From Coix lacryma-jobi var. lacryma-jobi (Eukaryota; Streptophyta; Magnoliopsida; Poales; Poaceae), in assembly GCA_009763385.1 (NCBI GenBank), contig CM019823.1:42775828-42839827 (forward strand): DNA of 64,000 bases, written 5' to 3'. Position numbers and translations under genes: made by a program. Below, piece after piece: positions 22,626 to 32,800 of the stretch (the first letter of the stretch is position 1; every line of letters starts with the position of its first letter). Below the pieces are notes generated by a model that was not told the origin of the DNA, searched no databases, and was given only the letters and a program-made list of their open reading frames with translations.

Positions 22626-23232
22626 CTAGTCATCATCGATGAAGATCAACTCTTCGTCATCATCATCATCCTCGATGATAAGCTCAGGCTCTTCCTCCTC
22701 CTCTTCATCTTCAACGTGGACATCTTCAGCAGGTTCCACTTCCTCATTCTGATCAGGCTCGTGTTCCACTTCAGGTTCCTCCACGATTCCATCTTCGGGG
22801 TCTTCCATAACCGGGGGTACCAAGGGATGGAGTTGATCATGTAGCTGATGCACTTCCTCATGAAGCATATCATTGTACTGCTCAATCTGGGCGGTGTATT
22901 GCTGCAGTCCATGGAGCTGGGCTCTGACCACGTCCTCGCGGGTCCAAGCATCATTGCGCTGCTCGATAGCGCGAATCGTGTTCCGGTTAGCCTGCTCCAG
23001 GGAAGCTCGTGCCTCATAAAACTCCATGCGGAAAGGTAGAAGTCATGCTCCATGTTCTCCATTTCAGCCTTCAGATTCTTGATTTCCTCTTTCAGCTGCT
23101 TGCGGTGCGGCGGGGAAAGCGACGACCATTGGAAGATTCTCCAGTCTCTTCTCCGGTGCGTGGCGCCAGCTGGTGACGCGGCACACCGTGTGGTCCAGTC
23201 GACTTGCGGGCAGTCCGCTTGATGATGGCCAT
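22626..23232 (-). pseudogene. Extra ORF upstream of gag with H3-tail-like N-terminus, copy 2
   Basis: ATG at 23232 gives the same MAIIKRTARKSTG start as copy 1, and PRHQLAPR follows a few residues later. The latter resembles H3's PRKQLATK (H3 residues 16-23) with one residue more of spacing. A one-base loss in a C run near 23110 shifts the frame. From about 23027 to 22626 the frame is open and shows a coiled-coil-like stretch (VHQLHDQLHPL near its end) and an acidic tail ending IFIDDD. Stop is at 22626-22628. Having the same ORF at the same place in both internal copies argues that it is a true part of the element. Confidence 0.7.
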
Positions 23233-23527
23233 ATCTGGACAAGAGGTTATAGATGAGAAAGGCTAGCAAGAAAAAGGTATAGGCATACTAACCCAACGAA
23301 CTCATTTGTATACTTAAGTGAATGTGACATGATGCATGAATCGTTCCTACGGAACAAGGCAATGCAACTACTAAGGTAAGTACATAGGGCTTATACAAGT
23401 TGTCTTGCTACTAGTTGCCAAAGACAAGATGAGATGAGAGAAGCAATTTGGACTCAAAATAGTCAAGTTTAGTTTTTGTTAAAAACATTTTGAAGTTTTC
23501 GCAAAAAGATTGCAACGTCATAGTGAG

Positions 23528-23541
23528 ATGCTCCGATACCA
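23528..23541 (-). other. Primer-binding site, Tekay copy 2
   Basis: TGGTATCGGAGCAT on the minus strand follows three bases after LTR C's end at 23545. It has one difference from copy 1 and is closer to the initiator-Met primer site. Confidence 0.8.
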
Positions 23542-23544
23542 CTC

Positions 23545-26500
23545 TGTAACGTAACGGCTCTAATCCCATGGCCCACTGATCACCGTCAACCGCTGACAGT
23601 CGATCCGTACAGCCAAGAGATTAGGACCGGTTCCGCTACTGGGCTACATCAGTGCCCGTTGTCCGCAGGATCATCTCACAATTCAGTTACAATCTCTTGA
23701 ACATTTTGACAAATTACATCGGAGTAAATAGCGGAAGACTTAGATAACAATAGTTTTACAAACCAGGGTTCAACATAATTTAAAGTGAAGTTATTACAGA
23801 CCATAGTTCAAATAGATAGAGTTGACAGAGTAGCATATGACAACAACTGAAGGTAAAGATACTTCACCCAGCCCGAGGGTGAATAATCACTCATCGGCCT
23901 CATCGGCCTCTTCCTGAACAACAGTCACACAGCAGGGTCCAAGGCATACTGAGGAATCTGCCATACCTGCAACATGGGTAATAAAAACCTGAGTACAAAG
24001 GTACTCAACAAGACTTACCCGACTAAAGAAAAAGGGAGAAGACTCAGGAATGAAAGCTTAGGGTAGTCAAGGTAAGGCTCAAGCAAGAGATCAAGTATTT
24101 TGCAGAAAAGCATTTTGTAAATTATTTTATTTTTGAAAGATTCGGTATTCCTCAATTCTTCATCATTCATGATTCATTTTACAATTCAAAACATTCCTAG
24201 TTGAGAACCACTCTCCGTTGACAGTCAGTGGACCAAGTCTCCATAACCGAGGAGCAACGTTAATCCGGATAAATAATACTCAGCTGAGGATCCCTATCCA
24301 CACTGCATATGTAGCCCCAAGCTTGCATATGCCAACTCGTCTACCACGATTCCTCCAAGATTGGGCCGGTCCTACGCCACCCGGAAGTACAGTACACCAC
24401 TCCAATCCGGGACTCTAACCCACGTGGGTACATGCTACTTCCGCCATCTCTCCACTCCCAGTGCGCGGTTGTCGGTCCAATAATGGATTTCTCGGAGCCA
24501 GAGCTTTCCGTAGTATGTGAATAGTTACAAGTCTTGACCAGCAGGCCCCCATACGGATGGTCCCTACATTTTCCAGCCAGCGACAAGCACCTCGGGACTC
24601 TAACCCAAGAGTACAGGTCCTGTCAGTTTTTCAACCCTGTCCCGGTCGGTGTCAACTGTTGAGCCCCGGACTACAACATGACGGCACCGTACGCAAGGAC
24701 AACCTCTCCTTCCCATTGACTAAGTACGGATCAGATACTTAGCCAATAGTGGGAGTAAAGCCAAAATCCCATAAAGATTCTTAAGTGATCACACTTTTGA
24801 AATTGGCATTTTTATTGCAAATCTATTTAATAGCATTGCTAAGCATTTTTCAAATACCTTGTGAAAAGCAGGTATCGGGTGTATCAGTGGTCAAGGTGGA
24901 TAGTGCATCAATTAGGATAGCACACAACTCCTATGAACCTAATGCAATAATTTAACCCAAAAGCATTTAAGGAAACATTTTATAAAATTCAAGGAAAGGG
25001 TTAAATGCACCGGGGCTTGCCTTGGATGGCAAAGAGAGCAGACTCGGGGTAGGAGTAGGTGTCGGAGCTCGGGGTTGCCTCGGGGACAGATCCTTCGGTG
25101 GCTACCTCGACTTCAGGTCCTTCTTCGTCAACTATACGGATGCAATGATGAATGCACATGAGAATGATGATATGGACTTATGGTGCAAGACAATTCCACT
25201 GATTCTAGATTACTTTTAAGCAAGGCATGATTGAACCCTAGGTTGAGCATTAAAGGTAACCTTTCTCCTTAAGCAATATTGATTAACTAACCCTTAATAT
25301 AATTATCCTAAGCATCAACCAAACATAGCATCACAAACATCATAGACCAAAGGGTAGGGGTCTATGAACATCAATCAATCCAAGATCACATCATCAACAC
25401 TTATTACCAACCTAAACCTCTTTTCTATTTTCTTAAATTAATTAAAAGGTCATTTTATGAAGTTGCTCCAAAAATTACCAAATTAATCACATATGTTCAT
25501 CATGGTGTAGATAGATGGCAAAACAAATTTCATAATTTTTGGAGGTCATTAAGGTGCTCAATTAAATCTAGAGACATTTAATTAACAAAAGGCACTATTC
25601 AAGAATTAATAAAAGCTCAAAAACAACTTGCTCCAAAAGACTTCAAAAATTTACCAGAGACTAGTCATGGCATAAGAAGCTCACAAAAATTTGTCTCATG
25701 GTTTTTGGAGTTATAAATCACTCTCCAAAAATACCAAAACCTTCATTTATTATTAAAAGGGAGATTTTTCATTTTCAAATTTTTGCAGAAAAGTCAAGTT
25801 TTATATTTTTATAAAATACTCCAGAGCATAAAGAGTCTACCACAAAAATTTCAGCATTTTTGGATGCACACAGAAAATCATACAAAAGATGAAATTTGAA
25901 CACTATTCACATGTTTGGAAAAAGAAAAACGGCACTGTTCTTCTCCTTCCCGCGTTTGCCGGCGGCCGGACGGCGGCGGCGCTGCTACGCCGGCCACTGC
26001 GGGCGCTCCGCGGCGAAACTGAGGGTACGGGAAGCAACAGGGAGCTCACCGGCGTCGATTGCGGGGCTCGGCGAGGTGAGGGGATGAACGGAGGGGTGAG
26101 TTCGACGGTGACCGGCGGACGGCGGACGGCGGTGATCGTCGACTCGGCGTTCCTGTGCGACACAAGCGACCACAAGGGGTCAGTCAGAGACGCAAAGGAG
26201 CAAGGAAGGTGATGCGGGGTCAGTGGAGGATGATCAAGGCCGGAGAGGGAGTATTTCACGATCCCGACCTCGACGGGATTCTTGCCGGAGATGACAACGA
26301 CGAGCTACGCCGGGCGAATGGAGGCGGTAGCGACCAATTGAGGGTGGTGAAGCTGCGCAAGGACTTGGCGGAGCTTCTGGGCTAGCTGGGAGAGAAGCGG
26401 CGGCTCGGGTTCGCTCTGGCCACGGTGACGGGGTTGGGTTCTGCTCCGGCCGGCTCGGCGGGGTTCTTATAGTCGCGGCGAGAGCGAGCAATCGGCTGAG

Positions 26501-27638
26501 CAGAGGCGGATAAGAACGAGTGAAGCGTGCGCGATCGATTACACACCAGGAGGTCAGCGGTTTGGCACTCAGGGGCCGGCGCACGGCTCCCGGCGGCGAA
26601 CGCGTGGCGGCGACGCACTGCGGCCGGTAGGGGACGGGAACAAAGTCAGCTGGAGACGGTTCGCGTGCGCAATCGAGTGCTGAGCATCGGCGTGGAGTCG
26701 GTTTGGCCGAAGGAGCTTCGGACACGCGGCGGCACGCGACTCCGGCGAGGGCGCGCGGCCGGGCCCCCCCCTGACTCGCCTGGGAAGATGAACAGTCTAG
26801 GGTGTAGGGTTTGACTTTGGCTAGTTTCTGTATTTCGCAAAATACTTTCAAAATTTGAACTGTGCGACAAAAACTCAAAACACCAAAGTTGTTCAGAAAA
26901 GTGAGATCTACAACTTTGTCAATATGAACATTTTCAAATTCCAAATAGTTTTTGAACTACAATCAAAAACAGAAAAGGCACTTTTTTCAAACTTGATTCA
27001 AATCAAATTACTCTGGATTTCAAACTGAAACTGAGAATCTTTCAATATGAAAAGTTGTTCCATTGACAAACCTATAAAGTTGACAAAACCTATAACTTTG
27101 CTAATATACACTTTTTCTGAAACTCAAAAGTTTTTGAATAAATTTTTGAAACTGAAAAGGGGACAAAACTGGAATTTGAATGAATTTGAAATTACTTCAA
27201 ATTTATATAGAAACATGGAAATCTGTAAATACCAAAGTTGTTCCTCTAGGTCAGATTCACAACTTTGCTTTTTGAACCAACTCAAAATTTTGAATTTTGA
27301 AAAAGTTATTTAAAAGGGAATAAATCCAGGATTTGGGATTTTAGGGTTTTGCAAAAGGAAATTCAATTCAAATCTGATTTTTGAACTTTGATCAAAGCAA
27401 CAACATCAGGGCACTAAATTTGAACAAGAATTATATAGAACTAGGCACAGAGGTGAAATTACCATTTTGCCCCTATAGGAAGGAGTGGGCTAATAAGGGT
27501 TTTTGCAATAGAGGTACATCACATAAAATGATACACTTAGCAAATGCATACACATGAAATCATGATCAAGATGATTAATGATGCTAATGATGATATGTCA
27601 AGTTAATTACATGCTTAAATACCAGAGGTGTTACAACA
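23545..27638 (-). repeat. LTR C, 5' LTR of the Tekay array
   Basis: About 4.09 kb and near-identical to LTR B. On the minus strand it starts TGTTGTAACACC, directly against the TSD at 27639-27643. It has the same GC-rich core promoter block (about 25930-26790), with the TATA-like TATAAGAACC near 26462. Confidence 0.85.
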
Positions 27639-27643
27639 CGTTC

Positions 27644-28248
27644 CTCCCCTCTCTGCCGCCGCTCGGCCTGTCGTAGTAGTGCGTGGCGGCTGCTGTGTGC
27701 TGCGTCCTGACGCGGAGGTCGTGGACGGCTGCGGAGCTGTTGAGGCCGAACGGGGGCCCGCTGGCGTCGGCGTGGTACATCTCGTGCGGGAGGAAGCTAG
27801 GTGGTGTCGACGGAGCACGGCTTGGGGGCCTCTGGCCAGGCTCCCGGTCCGTGTGCATGACGAACGCGAACTCACTGGGAGAGTGCGCGCGCGCCCTAGA
27901 AGTCTCCGGTCGCGCACACCGGACAGGTTCCTCACTGGGGACTCTGCGTCGACCGCGGAAAGTGGGTGTACGCCGCGGGCACCGCCTGTGCCTGGCGACG
28001 ATGGTGACGACGGCGCCGCTCACGAGGTAGCGACGCGTGGTGGTGCGGGCGACGCGCCACGCCCCCCGCGCGGGGTGGCGTAGCACGCCCTCCGCTCGGG
28101 CTCTCCGTGGAGAGCAGGGCCAGCTCGTTGCCGCTGCCGGTGGCCAGGAACTCGAGGCTCCCGAACCAGATGACGGCACCAGCAGAGAACGAAGGAGCCG
28201 AAGAAGCCATCCAGTACACAACGAGAAATCGACTCGGACACGCGAAGG
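27644..28248 (-). other. Tat-like element 5' internal region, protein not recognised
   Basis: This is the part of the Tat-like element between its primer site and the nested Tekay array. A minus-strand ATG near 28210 opens a GC-rich frame starting MASSAPSFSAGAVIWFGS that runs about 93 codons to a stop near 27932. Other frames continue. I do not recognise gag or any other family in it. It could be a gag remnant or captured host sequence. Confidence 0.4.
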
Positions 28249-28266
28249 CCCCTACCTGGCGCGCCA
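28249..28266 (-). other. Primer-binding site of Tat-like element
   Basis: TGGCGCGCCAGGTAGGGG on the minus strand lies two bases beyond the LTR end at 28269. I recall this phrase at the same place in other grass gypsy elements. I did not assign the tRNA. Confidence 0.6.
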
Positions 28267-28268
28267 AC

Positions 28269-29521
28269 TGTCGGTGTTTCGAACCCGGGGTATGACACCA
28301 ACGAGTAATATGATCGCGTGCTCTCTTCCTGGATGGTGATGCAAGATGACACAAGGATTTATCCTGGTTCGGGCAAAGAAGGCCACGTCCAGCGGGGGAG
28401 GAGGTTCTTGTATTACTTGCACCTAAGTGCTTGTACAGGGGCAATACAAGCTCAATGAGCATGGACCGGAGTCCGGACTCGTATATGTGTGTGTGGACTC
28501 GTGCGTTGTCACTTGCGCGCGAAGGGCCCTGGCGTCCCCTTTTATAGAACAAGAGGAGGCTAGGGTTTACACAGGATTGACATGTACAACGCTCGATATG
28601 GCGAAGGGTAGGAACTCTGTCTTGTCGATGTCACTGTAGCCAACGTGGGTGTTGTTGTTGAGGCGTCCTTGATGCGTGGCCTCCATCCCGGGCGCGGACG
28701 TGGAGGCGTGGCGATGTGGAACGCCGTACAGCACCCATCCCGGCACGTACAGGACACGGCGGGGTCCCTCCGGTCTTGGGGTGCCTGTCCTCCAATAGCG
28801 TGAAAGCAGTCAGGGCCGAGGGGCGCAGGGCCGGCCTCGAGGTGGCGCCTACGGGAGGCTCGAGCCCCCGCAGGTATGGGCAAGTCCCGGAACGCCCGGG
28901 CGTACAGCGGGAACCCAGGCCTCGGGGTGAAGCTCGAGCGTGCTACAGTGCGTGGTATGGCCGAACAGTGCTGTACTTGTGCCTTTTTGCCATGCTTGTG
29001 GTGAAAACGAGGTTTGACTCTGGCTCCGGTTCACTGTGGCACACGCGGTGTACCGGAGGATGTGACCGGAGTAAGTGGACGCATTAAATGCGCAGTATGG
29101 GGCTAGTACGGTTGTCAGAGCTGAGAAGCAGGGAGCTTCCTTCTTGCGGGAGGCTTGAAGGGTAGTGGAGCGCTCGCCCGAGGCCTGACGCGGAGGGCTC
29201 GGGTGAGACGGAGAACGAGCGTCAGCCCGAGGCCTGGCTCGGAGGGCTCGGGCGAGACGGAGATTGAGCACCTGCCTAAGGCCTGGCTTGGAGGCTCGGG
29301 CAGGACGGAGAACGAGCGTTCGTCCGAGGCCTGGCTTGGAGACGCAGCCTACTTTCCGCTTAATAGGTTTTCGGGCTTCGGCTTGGTGGGCCAGCGTTGT
29401 AGGTCTCGAGGGGTTGGTTTTTTAGAAGGTTAGACTTGCTAGGTTTGTTATTAATTGGTGTTCTAGGTTTAACCTATTTGTTTGCGTTGATTGGGGGTAC
29501 CCCTTTTGCGGTCCCCCGACA
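28269..29521 (-). repeat. 5' LTR of Tat-like element
   Basis: It is 1253 bp and pairs with 1816-3275. The TATAAAAGGGG box is near 28538-28548 on the minus strand. It carries about four copies of the 49-bp repeat where the partner has about eight, which explains most of the length difference. Confidence 0.85.
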
Positions 29522-29530
29522 CTTCTTGGC

Positions 29531-29894
29531 ATATCATAAATATTAATATATTTTAATGTATATTATTTAAATTTAAAATACTAAACATAACACTATTTTA
29601 GAAGGGAACGTATGCTATGCAAACTAGACTCATGTACAAACTATACAAACTTTAATCAAGACCACATAAATCTAATCCGATGGCCAGTAATTTTAGCACT
29701 CAAATCCCCACTCTCATCCTATCCAGCTGTTGCAAACACCCTCATGAGTGGAGGGGTTTGAGTGCTAAAATTATCGACCATCAGATTAGATTCTTTGTGG
29801 TTCTTGATTAGAGCTTGTATAGTTTATACAGGAGTCTAGTTTGCATAGCATACGTTCCCATTTTAGAATTGTATGTTTTGTTGGACAAAAAGAG
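29531..29894. mobile_element. Stowaway-like MITE, right half
   Basis: It continues the element cut at 1588. It begins with the SINE's second 18-bp duplication and ends at 29894 before TA (29895-29896). The end, read as inverted complement, is CTCTTTTTGTCCAACAAAACAT, which resembles the left terminus at 1415. It is itself interrupted by the MITE at 29604-29859. Confidence 0.55.
29604..29859. mobile_element. Mutator-type MITE with long inverted repeats
   Basis: A 256-bp foldback element. Its ends, GGGAACGTATGCTATGC and the inverted complement, pair over about 60 bases at each end, and pairing continues with gaps inward. A perfect 9-bp TSD, ATTTTAGAA, flanks it (29595-29603 and 29860-29868), as expected for Mutator-like elements. 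No coding capacity. Confidence 0.85.
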
Positions 29895-29896
29895 TA

Positions 29897-32800
29897 CTGG
29901 AGAAGGAAATAGCGCTAGTTGCACGTTAAAGGAATGAAGTACAAACATTGGTACACTCAAAGAACGTCGTCTTGTAATGTACATTGGACAAAAGAAGAGG
30001 TACAGCTAAGTGACATTGAAGAAAAAAATACAGTTCGGCATACACGGTTCGACAGCGGCTGCAGCGAATGCCGCTGGCGCAAGCAACAAGACGGGACGAT
30101 CGCAAGATGGGAATCTGTCAAGCGATGCATAATGTGCGCTAAAAAACTAATGCGAGTAGATTATTCTAAATTACTTTTCTCATCACATCGCACCCTTTGG
30201 CAAAAGGGGGCACAACACACGCGAGATAGATTGTGTCTAGTCTGCGTCCACCCAATTCCCACAAATCAGATCGATTAAATCCAAAAAAAAATCCAGTACT
30301 TCATTTGGAAGTGAGTTCGAATGTTGCCTGCCTGCCGTGCAACACATGTGTGCATTGACAATTAAATTTCAGCGCATAATTTGATCCAGTAAAGATGTGC
30401 ATATAGCACTATCTCATATGAAACATGCAGAAAATATATGAAATAGAACGTAGAGAGTTCTGAATGAAATAAAAAGAGCAAATTTTGAAGAAGAAAAACA
30501 ACACAAGCACTAGTCCCATAAGTCTTAAACAATAAATCCATTAAATTTTACTACAATTCCAAATGCAACAAATGTTCAAAATCCACCCACGTCTTGCTCG
30601 TCCTTAAGGTAAACACTTGCAAATAGAGCCATACATTCTCCTGAAACACAATTTAGTGTCTTAGAAATGGGAAACCAAACAAGATTTAGCAACCATTATA
30701 TTATAAAAAAGATACTGTGATACCTAATATGACAAAAACTAGCCCAATCTAAGTAACAATTGTAGGATCAGATGATAAGCTAAGAAAGACTCATGATTTA
30801 GCACTCAATATGAGAAGACATATGTGATGAACCAACAAAATTTAAAACTTAGCAACTACCAACTAGTTGTAACTACAAAAGTTCAATCCTTTTTATCCAG
30901 TATGTACCATGTGCAAACTAGTGGACTTGGTACACATAAATTTTTATTGCCAAATACAAGGATGTGCCACGATGATGGAAAAAGTGCAAGATCCAATAAT
31001 CAAACCTAAATAGGGAGCAACACCAGAGAGGTACTCGTTTAACAATGCCAAAATTATACTATGATTCACCCAGAATCATTTCAGACTAATACATGGGCAT
31101 CTCAAACTACAAAAGTGGTTGTAGGATCTTTAAATACATGTGTAGATTCCCTAGAGCCAATGAAGTTGTCTTCCCTAGTTGATTATTGTATTGGATCATA
31201 CTAAAATTTCACAAATTGTAGAGGCAACCAAAACAAAACACTAGCCAAAATGTATTGCACACTGCAACCACTTGAACACCAATCTTCCTATATTTTACAA
31301 TTCGGAATGAACACATGGACCTTTTTTTTGCTACAGAAATTCAAGATACTAATTACTTGACACAAAATCAATTTGAAAACAACTAAAACTTAGTCGAAGC
31401 ATACTAATATGAAGGTTTTTCATAACTGAACTTGATTATGAAGGTCCTGTAGTGACGCAGATAAAGCAGCTAGAGACCCTGCAAAAGAAAGACATGTTCT
31501 TTCTACCATAAATTCACTAGAACAAAACAAACATCATAAGATGAAATATATCATCACAACAAATTCACATTGATAACCAAGTTAATCTCGTATTCATTAC
31601 CTTAGGACCTCTCTACAAAATAAGTGTGGTGTCTTTCAGCTAGTAATTAATAGAATAGTATGAGTGGTACATAAAGTAACTAGTACAATTTACTACATAA
31701 ATCCCAGTAGATCTACGCTTTGCATATTAGTATGCAACACACAGTTGAAAGCTCTAGGCACATCGTAGTTTCCTACATGAGTTAAAATATCAATACCTTT
31801 TTAAGTGGGATAATGGAATAGTGATATCTAATCTAACTGAGCAAAAAAGACATAATTGAATAGTGATATCTAATCTAACTGAGCAAAAAAGACATAAGCA
31901 TCTTGTTCCAGTATGGTATGAGAATAGCAAGATGCTATCACTGCAACTAGGAATCCATTGTGTTGATCAACACCAACCAGCTGAGCAGAGGTAGAAATCC
32001 TTTCTATTGCAGATAACAAAAGGCCAAAATAACAAGTATAGAATAGTAACCACTCATTAGCAGTTCGATGAACATGAGGATAAGAGATTGCTAATTAGAA
32101 GGCTAGCGTTTATGAGAACAAATTCTTAGACGCCTAAACGCAATCAACTAGGACTACCAACTTCTACATTAGTGTTGTTTCTTAGACTTAGTAATAAAGT
32201 ATTAACATGGAGTCCCTTCATTACCACAACAAATAAGTAGTAATGAGTATTGTTCAAAACAGAAAACATTAAAAATTGTGACAAATAGAGGCCTCAGAAC
32301 AAGTCCTCTATGTTCATATGATCTTGTTCTTGGAGCTTAAGGGCCATAGATAGAAATTGCAATAGCATGAAAAGGCATCATGTTGAAAAAGAACAACACA
32401 AGAAAACATAATGGTTTGTTTTGTAGAAGAACAACACTAGAAAACTGAAAGTACCCAGTACATCATGAGAACAAGATCCCTTTTCTCATCACTAAATTGG
32501 GAATTTTTCATCATTGGCCACATACTTACCTGATGAAGAAAAAATTCAAACAAAAAGATTACAAATGCCATCATTAGCAAAGAAATAACTGTCATGTGGC
32601 GGAGAGGAGCTCAGATAGAGATGAAGCACTGGTGTTAGAGAGTGAGAGAGAAAGGAAGAGGAGGAGCGGTGGCGTACAAGTAGAAAGATGGTATCGGTGG
32701 AAGAACACTAGAAAACTACAAATACCCAGTCCCTCACAAGAACAAGATCATTTTTCTCATCACTAAATTGGGAATTTTCGTCACTGGCCTCATACTTACC

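Larger units (their letters stand above)
9654..27638 (-). mobile_element. Tekay-type chromovirus (Ty3/gypsy) array with three LTRs
   Basis: The array lies inside the Tat-like element with a 5-bp TSD, CGTTC, at 9649-9653 and 27639-27643. In the minus-strand reading direction the order is: complete LTR (23545-27638), primer site, extra ORF, gag, pol, polypurine tract, complete LTR (13790-17877), primer site, extra ORF, gag, then a deletion junction near 11328 into the downstream 1.7 kb of a third LTR (9654-11328). LTRs of about 4.1 kb, a chromodomain at the integrase end and an initiator-Met-like primer site fit the Tekay (Del) chromovirus lineage. TSDs at the outer edges show the whole array behaves as one insertion, made either by unequal recombination or by insertion as a dimer. 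Confidence 0.85.
1816..29521 (-). mobile_element. Tat-like Ty3/gypsy LTR retrotransposon, non-autonomous, with nested insertion
   Basis: Long repeats of about 1.3-1.5 kb begin TGTCGG and end CCGACA, flanked by a perfect 5-bp TSD, CTTCT, at 1811-1815 and 29522-29526. Orientation is minus. The primer-site-like TGGCGCGCCAGGTAGGGG follows the right LTR at 28249-28266, a purine tract reading GGGCTCGGGGGCTAC precedes the left LTR at 3276-3290, and a TATAAAAGGGG box lies on the minus strand of each LTR. Without the nested Tekay array (9654-27638) the element is about 9.7 kb. No reverse transcriptase or integrase was found, so it depends on another element for movement. A gene-like reading unit on the opposite strand near its 3' LTR matches the arrangement known in some plant Tat elements. 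Confidence 0.8.
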
